Assembly: GCA_030642845.1 (NCBI GenBank)
Contig: DAOWMZ010000051.1
Span: 1-8,875, forward strand
Length of the DNA stretch: 8,875 nt
DNA from: Candidatus Zixiibacteriota bacterium
GTDB taxonomy: Bacteria > Zixibacteria > MSB-5A5 > GN15 > FEB-12
Direction: 5' to 3'
Shown here: in pieces, positions 1-4,887 of the stretch
Position numbering within the stretch: the stretch's first letter is position 1
How the letters are laid out: every line of letters begins with the position of its first letter
Notes under the pieces: model-generated
Seen by the model: the letters and a program-made list of their open reading frames with translations, nothing else
The model's database searches: none
Told to the model about the DNA's origin: nothing
Translations under genes and position numbers: made by a program

Positions 1-787
1 AATGCGGCATAACATGACGAGTAAAACTGATCACTTTTTTATAATCGGATTTATTATCAATAAGTATTTCTTTGACTTCATCAGTAAAAATATCACGGAT
101 CATAGAGACCACCATATCAGCCTCTTTATGAATCAGCTCCGGAGCCTGTGATTTGTCCGCTTTCCTTTTTAATTTATACCATAGTTTGAGAACTCTCTTA
201 ACATCCGAACGAATTTCAGCTTCCCCTTTTTCTTCGGCTTCGGTACGAATAATGAGCCCGAATCCTTCCGGACGAAGCGGAGAAGCTATTTTTTTCAGTC
301 GTTTCTTTTCGTTCCAACTCGAAATTCTTTTTGACAAGCGAATATGATCGTCATCGGGTACAAGTACAATGTACCGACCCGGAATTGAAATCTCGGTTGA
401 AATACGAGGACCTTTTGTTGATATAGGTTCTTTGATTACCTGAACTAAAATTTCCTGCTCTTTTTTGAGAACCGCTTCGATTTTGTCGCGTCTTTTCTTG
501 CGTACTATCTCAGCCGGAGCCTCTTCTTCATCAAATTCGCTTCCATACGAACTGACATATTCTTTTCCAATATCCGAGGAATGCAAATACGCTGCCCGGG
601 GTAAGCCAATATCGACAAAAGCGGCTTGCATACCGGGTAGTACCGTTTTAATTATTCCCTTGTAAATATCTCCGACCATGCGGTCGTTATCAGGTCGTTC
701 TACTTGCAGCTCAACCAGCTTGCCATCCTCAAGAATAGCTACTCGTTTTTCATAATCGGTTGAGTTTATTAAAATTATTTTTTCCAT
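1..787 (-). CDS. rng: Ribonuclease G/E family endoribonuclease, N-terminal part (gene runs off the window)
   Basis: An open frame from ATG at 787 runs leftwards off the window, showing 262 codons and no stop. It encodes the N-terminal part of an RNase E/G endoribonuclease, which processes rRNA precursors and decays mRNA in the cytoplasm. The start (MEKIILINSTDYEKRVAILE) is the usual RNase G opening. An S1 RNA-binding domain begins near residue 38 with VGDIYKGIIKTVLPGMQAAF followed by VDIG. It is interrupted, as is normal in the family, by a charged insertion (residues about 75-110, EFDEEEAPAE then RKKRRDK). GFGLIIRTEAEE near residue 180 matches the family's GLIxRT segment. The two catalytic aspartates and the CPxC zinc-link cysteines would lie beyond the edge and cannot be checked. 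The start codon is 2 bp after the fmt stop, so translation is probably coupled to fmt. RNase G is preferred over RNase E because no long tail is visible, but the window cannot decide. Confidence 0.9.
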   Translation of the reverse strand, partial: MEKIILINSTDYEKRVAILEDGKLVELQVERPDNDRMVGDIYKGIIKTVLPGMQAAFVDIGLPRAAYLHSSDIGKEYVSSYGSEFDEEEAPAEIVRKKRRDKIEAVLKKEQEILVQVIKEPISTKGPRISTEISIPGRYIVLVPDDDHIRLSKRISSWNEKKRLKKIASPLRPEGFGLIIRTEAEEKGEAEIRSDVKRVLKLWYKLKRKADKSQAPELIHKEADMVVSMIRDIFTDEVKEILIDNKSDYKKVISFTRHVMPH

Positions 788-789
788 TA

Positions 790-1755
790 TTATTTCTCAG
801 CATGCTCCGGAATTTCACCGAAACAGTCTCCCTCTATGGGACGGTATCCGTTTTTAAATGAACTCCCATCCATCACTTTTTTACCCGGGATGGAGAGCTG
901 CAATATTTCAATTGCAGAATGTGCACATTGCACTATCAGCTTTTTCTTATGGGAATAAATTGTACCGGGTTTGGCATCATGTTTAATTTCTATCCCATTA
1001 CTATCATTAATTACCCTGCATTCAAGAATTTTTATTCGTTTCTCTTTAAAGAAGGTAAAGGCACCGGGTAGAGTTGCCAACCCTCTTACAAAATTCCTGA
1101 CATTTTTCGCCGGGAAGCCAAAATCAATCATGGCATTTTCGGCGGTTATTTTAGGAGCCGGCGTTGCTCCGGAGTGATCCTGAATAATCGGAACAAAATT
1201 CTCATCTTGAAGCATATCCAGCGATTTCAGTGTAAAAGGACCAGCCAAATCAGCTAAGCGGGAATAAAGAGATTCAAAATTTTCATCATCGCCGATAGCT
1301 GTTTTTTCCTGAAGGATCATATTGCCTGTATCAACTTTTTCATTCAGGACAAAACTGGTCAAACCAGTTTCTTTTTCACCATTGATAATCGCCCAATTGA
1401 TCGGCGCTGCTCCCCGGTAAGCCGGCAGTAACGAAGCATGGATGTTGATTGATCCGAGTTTTGGCAGAGTAAACAATTTCCGCGGCAATATTTTGAACGC
1501 CGCCACAACAAAGATGTCCGCCTTAAGTGCCTCAAGCGATTCATAGAGTCCTTGACTCTTTAAAGACTTTGGAGTAATAACAGGGATGCTATGCATCTCC
1601 GCCTCAACTTTTACAGGAGTTGGAGCGGTTTTATTCCCACGCGGCAACGGTTCATCGGGACCGGTTACCACCATTAGGATTTCATGCTTACTCTCATTTA
1701 GACACACCAGTATTTTTCGGGCAAACTCCGGCGTACCCATGAAGACTAACTTCAT
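790..1755 (-). CDS. fmt: Methionyl-tRNA formyltransferase
   Basis: The product transfers a formyl group from 10-formyl-tetrahydrofolate to Met-tRNA(fMet), making the initiator of bacterial translation. At 321 residues it has the usual length. The N-terminal Rossmann-type domain opens with KLVFMGTPEFA. The tRNA-contact loop DEPLPRGNKTAPTPVK (34-49) corresponds to the loop of the E. coli enzyme. The catalytic triad is visible as N104 and H106 in INIHASLLPAYRG and D142 in VDTG. The C-terminal OB-like domain covers about 210-315 (FVRGLATLPGAF, then PGTIYS). It follows def by 69 bp and precedes rng by 2 bp, so all three are probably on one mRNA; def removes the group that fmt adds. ATG at 1755 is the only reasonable start because an in-frame TAG lies ten codons upstream. 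It lacks a recognisable Shine-Dalgarno, unlike def, and inverted repeats lie upstream of it. Confidence 0.97.
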   Translation of the reverse strand: MKLVFMGTPEFARKILVCLNESKHEILMVVTGPDEPLPRGNKTAPTPVKVEAEMHSIPVITPKSLKSQGLYESLEALKADIFVVAAFKILPRKLFTLPKLGSINIHASLLPAYRGAAPINWAIINGEKETGLTSFVLNEKVDTGNMILQEKTAIGDDENFESLYSRLADLAGPFTLKSLDMLQDENFVPIIQDHSGATPAPKITAENAMIDFGFPAKNVRNFVRGLATLPGAFTFFKEKRIKILECRVINDSNGIEIKHDAKPGTIYSHKKKLIVQCAHSAIEILQLSIPGKKVMDGSSFKNGYRPIEGDCFGEIPEHAEK

Positions 1756-1787
1756 AATGCAGTTGTTTACTGTGGAAGCGATCTAAC

Positions 1788-1819
1788 GCCGCATAGCGAA
1801 AAGCGGCTATTGCAATAGC
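1788..1819 (-). repeat. Overlapping inverted repeats in the def-fmt gap
   Basis: The 69-bp gap between def and fmt contains two interlocking palindromes. GCTATTGCAATAGC (1806-1819) is a perfect 14-bp palindrome. GCCGC (1788-1792) pairs with GCGGC (1803-1807) around a 10-nt loop. An alternative stem joins ATAGC (1793-1797 region, read on plus) with GCTAT (1806-1810). The stems share bases and cannot all form together. No U-run follows, so this is not a standard intrinsic terminator. It may be an mRNA processing or attenuation structure, or a protein-binding palindrome; no function is shown. Confidence 0.45.
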
Positions 1820-1824
1820 AGAAC

Positions 1825-2334
1825 TTAAGAAACTTCTCTCATTTTTTTCAAACGCCCGGCAAGCATCGTTCTTGTCAGGGGCGACATGCGATCAATAAAT
1901 AATTTGCCATCCAGATGATCATACTCATGAAGTATTGCTCTGGCCATAATACCATCAGCATCAAGCTCAAATTGATTACCTTCGAGATCCGTTGCCCGCA
2001 CTTTAACTTTAGCGGGACGGTAAATATTTCTATACAACCCAGGGAAGGATAAACAACCTTCTTCAAACTCAGCCTCTTCTTTACTGGTCTCAATAATCTC
2101 AGGGTTAATAAAGGCTGTAATCTTTGCATTAATATCAGCTGCTGATATATCTACAATAAAAACTCTTTTGGTAACACCGATTTGCGGTGCAGCCAACCCC
2201 AAGCCCTTGGCTTCTATTAGAGTGCCTATCAAATCAGACACTAAATCTTTGATCTCTCGGTTGACTTCTTCAACCGGATCGCAAGTTTCTCTCAATACCG
2301 GGTCACCATATATAACGGTCGACCGTGCTGCCAC
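1825..2334 (-). CDS. def: Peptide deformylase
   Basis: This cytoplasmic metalloenzyme removes the N-formyl group from nascent polypeptides. All three deformylase motifs are present in its 169 residues. Motif 1 is GLGLAAPQ (44-51), whose glutamine stabilises the transition state. Motif 2 is EGCLS (92-96), with metal ligand C94. Motif 3 is HEYDHLDG (136-143), with ligands H136 and H140 and catalytic E137. The metal (iron in most bacterial enzymes) cannot be told from sequence. Translation starts at GTG (2334), supported by AAGGAG five bases upstream and by the alignment of the N-terminus, whose YGDPVLR is the usual deformylase opening. It lies 15 bp after yajC and 69 bp before fmt, so it is expected to be in the same operon and to act on the product of Fmt. 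Confidence 0.97.
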   Translation of the reverse strand: MAARSTVIYGDPVLRETCDPVEEVNREIKDLVSDLIGTLIEAKGLGLAAPQIGVTKRVFIVDISAADINAKITAFINPEIIETSKEEAEFEEGCLSFPGLYRNIYRPAKVKVRATDLEGNQFELDADGIMARAILHEYDHLDGKLFIDRMSPLTRTMLAGRLKKMREVS

Positions 2335-2349
2335 AGTAGCTCCTTAAAA
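2335..2349 (-). promoter_or_regulatory. Ribosome binding site of def
   Basis: On the minus strand the 15-bp yajC-def gap reads as an AAGGAG Shine-Dalgarno followed by five bases and then GTG. This fixes the non-ATG start of def and shows that the gap is a translation signal, not a promoter. Confidence 0.75.
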
Positions 2350-2667
2350 CTATTTATCTTCTTTGGCGGCAATCGAGGTTCTCAGAAATTCCAACTTAGT
2401 GTTTTCCCCGATTTTAAGAACTATCCTGCCTCTTTCATCATCAATGGCAAAGATCGTTCCAAACATTCCGCCGCTTGTTACAACTTTATCACCTTTTTTC
2501 AATTCTTTAAGCAGAGCATTATGCTCTTTCTGCTTTTTTCTCTGGGGGCGAATCAATAGCAGGTACATCAGAACAAAAATAAGTCCGAACCATACCAGCG
2601 TAAACATTCCGCCGCCACCGCCGCCTTCGGCACCAGTCATTAAAATTGGCCAATTCACAATTTGCAA
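2350..2667 (-). CDS. yajC: Preprotein translocase accessory subunit YajC
   Basis: YajC is a small inner-membrane protein that associates with SecDF-SecYEG and helps protein export. The 105-residue frame has a short glycine-rich N-terminus (six glycines in a row around residues 15-20), one membrane segment (about 21-40, MFTLVWFGLIFVLMYLLLI), then the hallmark RPQRKKQKEH and the cytoplasmic KKGDKVVTSGGMFGTI. It is probably the first gene of a yajC-def-fmt-rng operon; secD/secF are not in the window. The start is uncertain. The listed TTG at 2667 is only 2 nt from GGAG (2670-2673), too close for normal initiation. In-frame GTG at 2658 (11-nt spacing) or ATG at 2640 are alternatives, and the whole hydrophobic core is kept in each case. 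No convincing minus-strand promoter with both boxes was found upstream, although a TATAAT occurs near 2741-2749. Confidence 0.93.
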   Translation of the reverse strand: MQIVNWPILMTGAEGGGGGGMFTLVWFGLIFVLMYLLLIRPQRKKQKEHNALLKELKKGDKVVTSGGMFGTIFAIDDERGRIVLKIGENTKLEFLRTSIAAKEDK

Positions 2668-2719
2668 TTCTCCTTTATATTATCGACTAACTGATCAAAA
2701 ACTGAACAGTTCCATCTAT

Positions 2720-2748
2720 TTGAAAAAAATATAACCTTATATTATAGT
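2720..2748 (+). promoter_or_regulatory. Candidate sigma70-type promoter, plus strand
   Basis: TTGAAA (2720-2725) and TATAGT (2743-2748) are separated by 17 bp, the optimal spacing for a housekeeping promoter, and point away from yajC. A start near 2755 would feed transcription toward the plus-strand terminator at 2971-3007. The region is very AT-rich, so a chance match is possible; support comes from the terminator lying on the same strand. Confidence 0.35.
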
Positions 2749-2754
2749 AAAGCC

Positions 2755-3007
2755 AATATTTTTTCTTCTGTAAATGTTATTCTATGAAAGTCTACCTATC
2801 ACAGAAACCGTACAAATCCCCGTATGTTGTTGTTAATGAACGCATTAACAGGCAATACAAGTATGACAAGACCGTATTATGAATATAATGAATACAAAAT
2901 ATTTGGTAAAGATGAACTTTTTAAGGGATTGGATTGTTATAAGAGCAGATCCCTTTCTCCATTTGAACATAGCCCTCAGTTATTTTAACTTGAGGGCTTT
3001 GTTTTTT
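2755..3007 (+). ncRNA. Candidate small RNA (or tiny-ORF) transcription unit of about 250 nt
   Basis: The 350-bp gap between the GerW-family gene and yajC holds no long frame but contains an ordered set of plus-strand signals. These are a candidate promoter (2720-2748); a hairpin with an 8-bp perfect stem TGTTAATG/CATTAACA and AACG loop (2831-2850); a 7-bp stem AAGGGAT/ATCCCTT (2923-2929 with 2949-2955); and a strong intrinsic terminator. CCAATATTTT near 2753 could also pair with AAAATATTTGG (2896-2906) with one bulge, closing the 5' half. It matches no RNA family I recognise (not RNase P, tmRNA, SRP or a clear 6S rod). A 32-codon frame (2784-2882, starting MKVYLSQKPY) lies inside but has no Shine-Dalgarno. 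Whether it acts as RNA, peptide or decayed gene is open; its orientation opposes every neighbour. Confidence 0.35.
2971..3007 (+). terminator. Strong rho-independent terminator, plus strand
   Basis: AGCCCTCA (2971-2978) pairs with TGAGGGCT (2991-2998). The stem extends inward by GTT/AAC past a single bulged T and is closed by an ATTTT loop. It is followed by TTGTTTTTT (2999-3007). The T-run exists only on the plus strand: read on the minus strand the hairpin is preceded by A's and followed by ATGTTCAAATGG, so it would be a poor terminator for the GerW-family gene that ends at 3018. Confidence 0.75.
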
Positions 3008-3017
3008 ATGATAGAAT

Positions 3018-3446
3018 TTATTCGGAATCTTTTGTTTCGGTATCAGAATCAGGAGTATCGGAATTTTCTTTATCTTTATCTTTATCATCCGATTTGAATT
3101 TATCTGCTACCTTACCAATTTTTTTGGCGAGACCAGGAATAGCATCAATTATAGTATCCCATTTCCCTTTTCCTGCCGGAAGTATTTTTACACCATCAGG
3201 ACTAATAATTATAAATGCGGCTGGTTCAATTTTAGCACCACCTCCGCCGCCTCCGCCAAACCCGGAACGGGCTTTTTCGTCTTCACCCTGACCACCGCCG
3301 GCACCAAAGCCGACAGAGATTTTTACTATCGGGATTACAGTAGTATCTCCTATGGTAACCGATTCGCCGATTATCGTTTCCGATTTTGCAATTTCGCGCA
3401 GTTCGCCCACCACGCCTTTTAAAATATCTACTACATTATTGGACAT
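3018..3446 (-). CDS. GerW/YtfJ-family (Spore_YtfJ domain) protein
   Basis: The 142-residue protein belongs to the GerW (YtfJ) family, first known from Bacillus, where it affects spore germination, but also found in non-sporulating bacteria, where its role is unknown. Visible family marks are the N-terminal helix (VVDILKGVVGELREIAKSET), TTVIPIVKISVGFGAGGG, the glycine-rich GFGGGGGGG loop, and AAFIIISPDGVKILPAGKG. A charged C-terminal tail (about 117-142) is mostly Asp, Lys, Glu and Ser and is probably disordered. It is partly encoded by tandem GATAAA repeats. It overlaps the DUF2953 gene through TGATG. The second of two adjacent ATGs (3446) is chosen because AGGAGG is 5 nt away, against only 2 nt for ATG at 3449. 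No signal peptide or membrane segment is seen. Family assignment is firm; function is not. Confidence 0.85.
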   Translation of the reverse strand: MSNNVVDILKGVVGELREIAKSETIIGESVTIGDTTVIPIVKISVGFGAGGGQGEDEKARSGFGGGGGGGAKIEPAAFIIISPDGVKILPAGKGKWDTIIDAIPGLAKKIGKVADKFKSDDKDKDKENSDTPDSDTETKDSE

Positions 3447-4087
3447 CATGTCCTCCTTATATTAGTTCCTATCGCCAACTTATATATATCTCTTAAGGGT
3501 AATCGCCAAAGCAAAACAATTGTTCGCCAGACAAGTTTGTATAGCGGTAAAGCAACGGTCGCTTTTGCTGTAGCAATCAACGACTCACCTGTCCAGTCGG
3601 GATAATAATGGATTCGGTTCATTACTCCGGGAACAGCCGCCAAAGCTGCTTGATAATATCCAAAAACCTGCCCGGTAAGATGAGGTGAATCAAAACCCCC
3701 TTCTATATCAGCTTCCATCTCTTCTATTATTAATGAAGAGAGGATATTTTTCAAATATGAAAATAGTTCTTTGATTAATACAGGAAACACACTTAGTGTG
3801 TCTTTTATAGAGCGATATTTCTTTGGTTTAGGTGGTTTTTTAGCTTTTGGTTTATCCGGTTCCTTTTTCTCTTTTTCTATTTCTTTTTCAAGCGAGAATT
3901 CTTTTATCTTTACGTTAAACAGGCATATCCTCCCTTTTTTGTTGATAAAATCAAGCTCAGATCCAGAACGTCCTATCCCTAAAAAAAGCAATTTATTGCC
4001 ATTACCCCAAACAACCCGTATGCGAATACGAAGCATCAGGACTGCGGTAGCAATCAATATTAATATGAGTAAAATATACCAGAACAT
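3446..4087 (-). CDS. DUF2953 domain-containing membrane protein (YtfI-like)
   Basis: The 213-residue protein has an N-terminal membrane segment (about 2-20, FWYILLILILIATAVLML), then a beta-rich stretch with basic residues. A Lys/Pro/Glu-rich linker follows (about 68-93), and then a C-terminal region with EADIEGGFDSPHLTGQVFGY and the YYPDWTGESLIATAKATVAL segment typical of DUF2953. The biochemical role of DUF2953 is unknown. In Bacillus subtilis the equivalent gene ytfI sits beside ytfJ (GerW), and here too the stop codon overlaps the start of the GerW-family gene, so the two products probably work together at the membrane; that is inference from gene order. No clear Shine-Dalgarno precedes ATG 4087. 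A REP element ends upstream-proximally only 17 bp from the start, so its hairpin would form in the 5' leader. Confidence 0.75.
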   Translation of the reverse strand: MFWYILLILILIATAVLMLRIRIRVVWGNGNKLLFLGIGRSGSELDFINKKGRICLFNVKIKEFSLEKEIEKEKKEPDKPKAKKPPKPKKYRSIKDTLSVFPVLIKELFSYLKNILSSLIIEEMEADIEGGFDSPHLTGQVFGYYQAALAAVPGVMNRIHYYPDWTGESLIATAKATVALPLYKLVWRTIVLLWRLPLRDIYKLAIGTNIRRT

Positions 4088-4104
4088 AAAATATTTATTT
4101 CCAT

Positions 4105-4165
4105 TGTAGGGACAACCCCCTGTGGTTGTCCTCTGTCTGGACAGGCACAGGGGCCTGTCCCTACA
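4105..4165. repeat. REP/BIME palindromic element, copy 1
   Basis: A 61-bp element with outer inverted ends TGTAGGGACA/TGTCCCTACA. It contains two hairpins: stem GGACAACC/GGTTGTCC with loop CCCTGT, and stem GGACAGGC/GCCTGTCC with loop ACAGGG. It differs from copies 2 and 3 at four positions (three in the 7-nt spacer, one in the second loop), so it is the diverged member. It lies between the transposase stop and the DUF2953 start, where its folds could affect mRNA stability. Confidence 0.9.
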
Positions 4166-4204
4166 TTATTTACATGTGCATCTGTCCCAATCAAAACATT
4201 AACT

Positions 4205-4215
4205 CCTGCCCCTAC
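4205..4215 (-). repeat. Decayed half-REP next to the transposase stop
   Basis: On the minus strand this reads GTAGGGGCAGG, matching the GTAG foot and the start of a REP stem (GTAGGGACAGG in the intact copies) with one change. It begins two bases after the RAYT stop codon and has no recognisable second arm; GGGACAG about 25 bp further on may be a remnant. It is short, so relic status is tentative. Confidence 0.35.
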
Positions 4216-4217
4216 AA

Positions 4218-4763
4218 TTAATAATCAGGATTCTCGATATCTAATTCCCATTTTAATGGGTTATTTACAATATATTTACGTACATTCTTTAATTCGGTTT
4301 CATCGCGAATAACATGATCATAAAAAGATCTTTGCAATAATTTATAATCAAATTGTACCCACTCACATCGATTAACACCATCAATATATTTTCTGGTTGT
4401 GAATGATTTGAATCTGTGAACAATATCTGACAGAGAAATTGTAGGGACAACCCCCTGTGGTTGTCCTTTATCCGGACAGGCACGGGGGCCTGTCCCTACA
4501 AGAACAATTACACCATGTAAATGGTTGGGCATTAATTGGAATTGATCTAAATCAACGCCAAAATACTTGTTGGGCAATTGTTTCCATATGTCTTGTATCA
4601 TGCTTCCTGCTTCATTTAATACCATTTCACCATTATTAATTTCACCAAATAAACATTTCCGGTTCTGGGTTACAATGGTCACATAATAATATCCCGGTTG
4701 TGTATAATCATAATCTTTTAACCTTATTGATCTACGGTTGTATTCTTGTGGATCAAATTTCAT
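4218..4763 (-). CDS. REP-associated tyrosine transposase (RAYT, Y1-transposase/IS200-like)
   Basis: The 181-residue protein is a single-strand HUH-type tyrosine nuclease of the domesticated IS200/IS605-related RAYT family, thought to mobilise REP/BIME elements. The N-terminal RRSIRLKDYDYTQPGYYYVT and VTQNRKCLFGEI are typical. The metal-binding HUH motif is MPNHLHG (H81, H83). The probable nucleophile is Y148 in QRSFYDHVIRDE, followed by RKYIVNNPLKW. All key residues are present, so it may be active. Residues 88-108 (including GPRACPDKGQPQGVVP) are encoded by a complete copy of the REP element, inserted in frame between the HUH motif and the catalytic helix. Identical or near-identical copies flank the gene. 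ATG 4763 has no clear Shine-Dalgarno, suggesting low expression. It interrupts a run of housekeeping genes without disturbing them. Confidence 0.92.
   Translation of the reverse strand: MKFDPQEYNRRSIRLKDYDYTQPGYYYVTIVTQNRKCLFGEINNGEMVLNEAGSMIQDIWKQLPNKYFGVDLDQFQLMPNHLHGVIVLVGTGPRACPDKGQPQGVVPTISLSDIVHRFKSFTTRKYIDGVNRCEWVQFDYKLLQRSFYDHVIRDETELKNVRKYIVNNPLKWELDIENPDY
4440..4500. repeat. REP/BIME element, copy 2, inside the RAYT coding sequence
   Basis: The same 61-bp element as copies 1 and 3, in the same orientation, matching copy 3 at the first 60 positions. It is wholly within the transposase gene and read in frame as about 20 residues. Its second loop is ACGGGG, which still pairs with loop CCCTGT through one G-U. 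Confidence 0.93.
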
Positions 4764-4788
4764 TTTAATTCAAATAAATTCACTTTAC

Positions 4789-4849
4789 TGTAGGGACAAC
4801 CCCCTGTGGTTGTCCTTTATCCGGACAGGCACGGGGGCCTGTCCCTACT
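4789..4849. repeat. REP/BIME element, copy 3, upstream of RAYT
   Basis: A 61-bp element identical to copy 2 except for the last base (T instead of A). It sits between the 3' end of the DUF885 gene (stop at 4888-4890) and the transposase start (4763). As the first strong hairpin after the DUF885 stop it may protect or terminate that transcript, but no U-run follows on the minus strand. Confidence 0.92.
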
Positions 4850-4887
4850 AATTCATTAGCCCCTGCATTTCCCCTTATTGTAATACC

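Noticed and set aside
2363..2734. Long plus-strand frame opposite yajC
   Set aside because: It is antisense to a clear yajC gene, has no family features, and its proline run mirrors the YajC glycine codons.
2784..2820. Fragment of RNase P RNA suggested by GAAAGTC and ACAGAAACCG
   Set aside because: The two short matches are far too close together, the surrounding conserved core is absent and the region is AT-rich.
2971..2998. Terminator for the minus-strand GerW-family gene
   Set aside because: The U-run lies only on the plus-strand side; read on the minus strand the hairpin is followed by ATGTTCAAATGG. A weak bidirectional effect cannot be excluded.
2879..3097. Plus-strand frame of 72 codons in the yajC-GerW gap
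   Set aside because: It runs through the intrinsic terminator and into the GerW-family gene on the opposite strand, has no Shine-Dalgarno and resembles no family.
4105..4849. CRISPR array from three similar palindromic repeats
   Set aside because: Intervals are about 335 and 349 bp rather than short uniform spacers, one repeat is inside a coding gene, and no cas genes are present. A GTAG-footed REP/BIME with its RAYT explains it.
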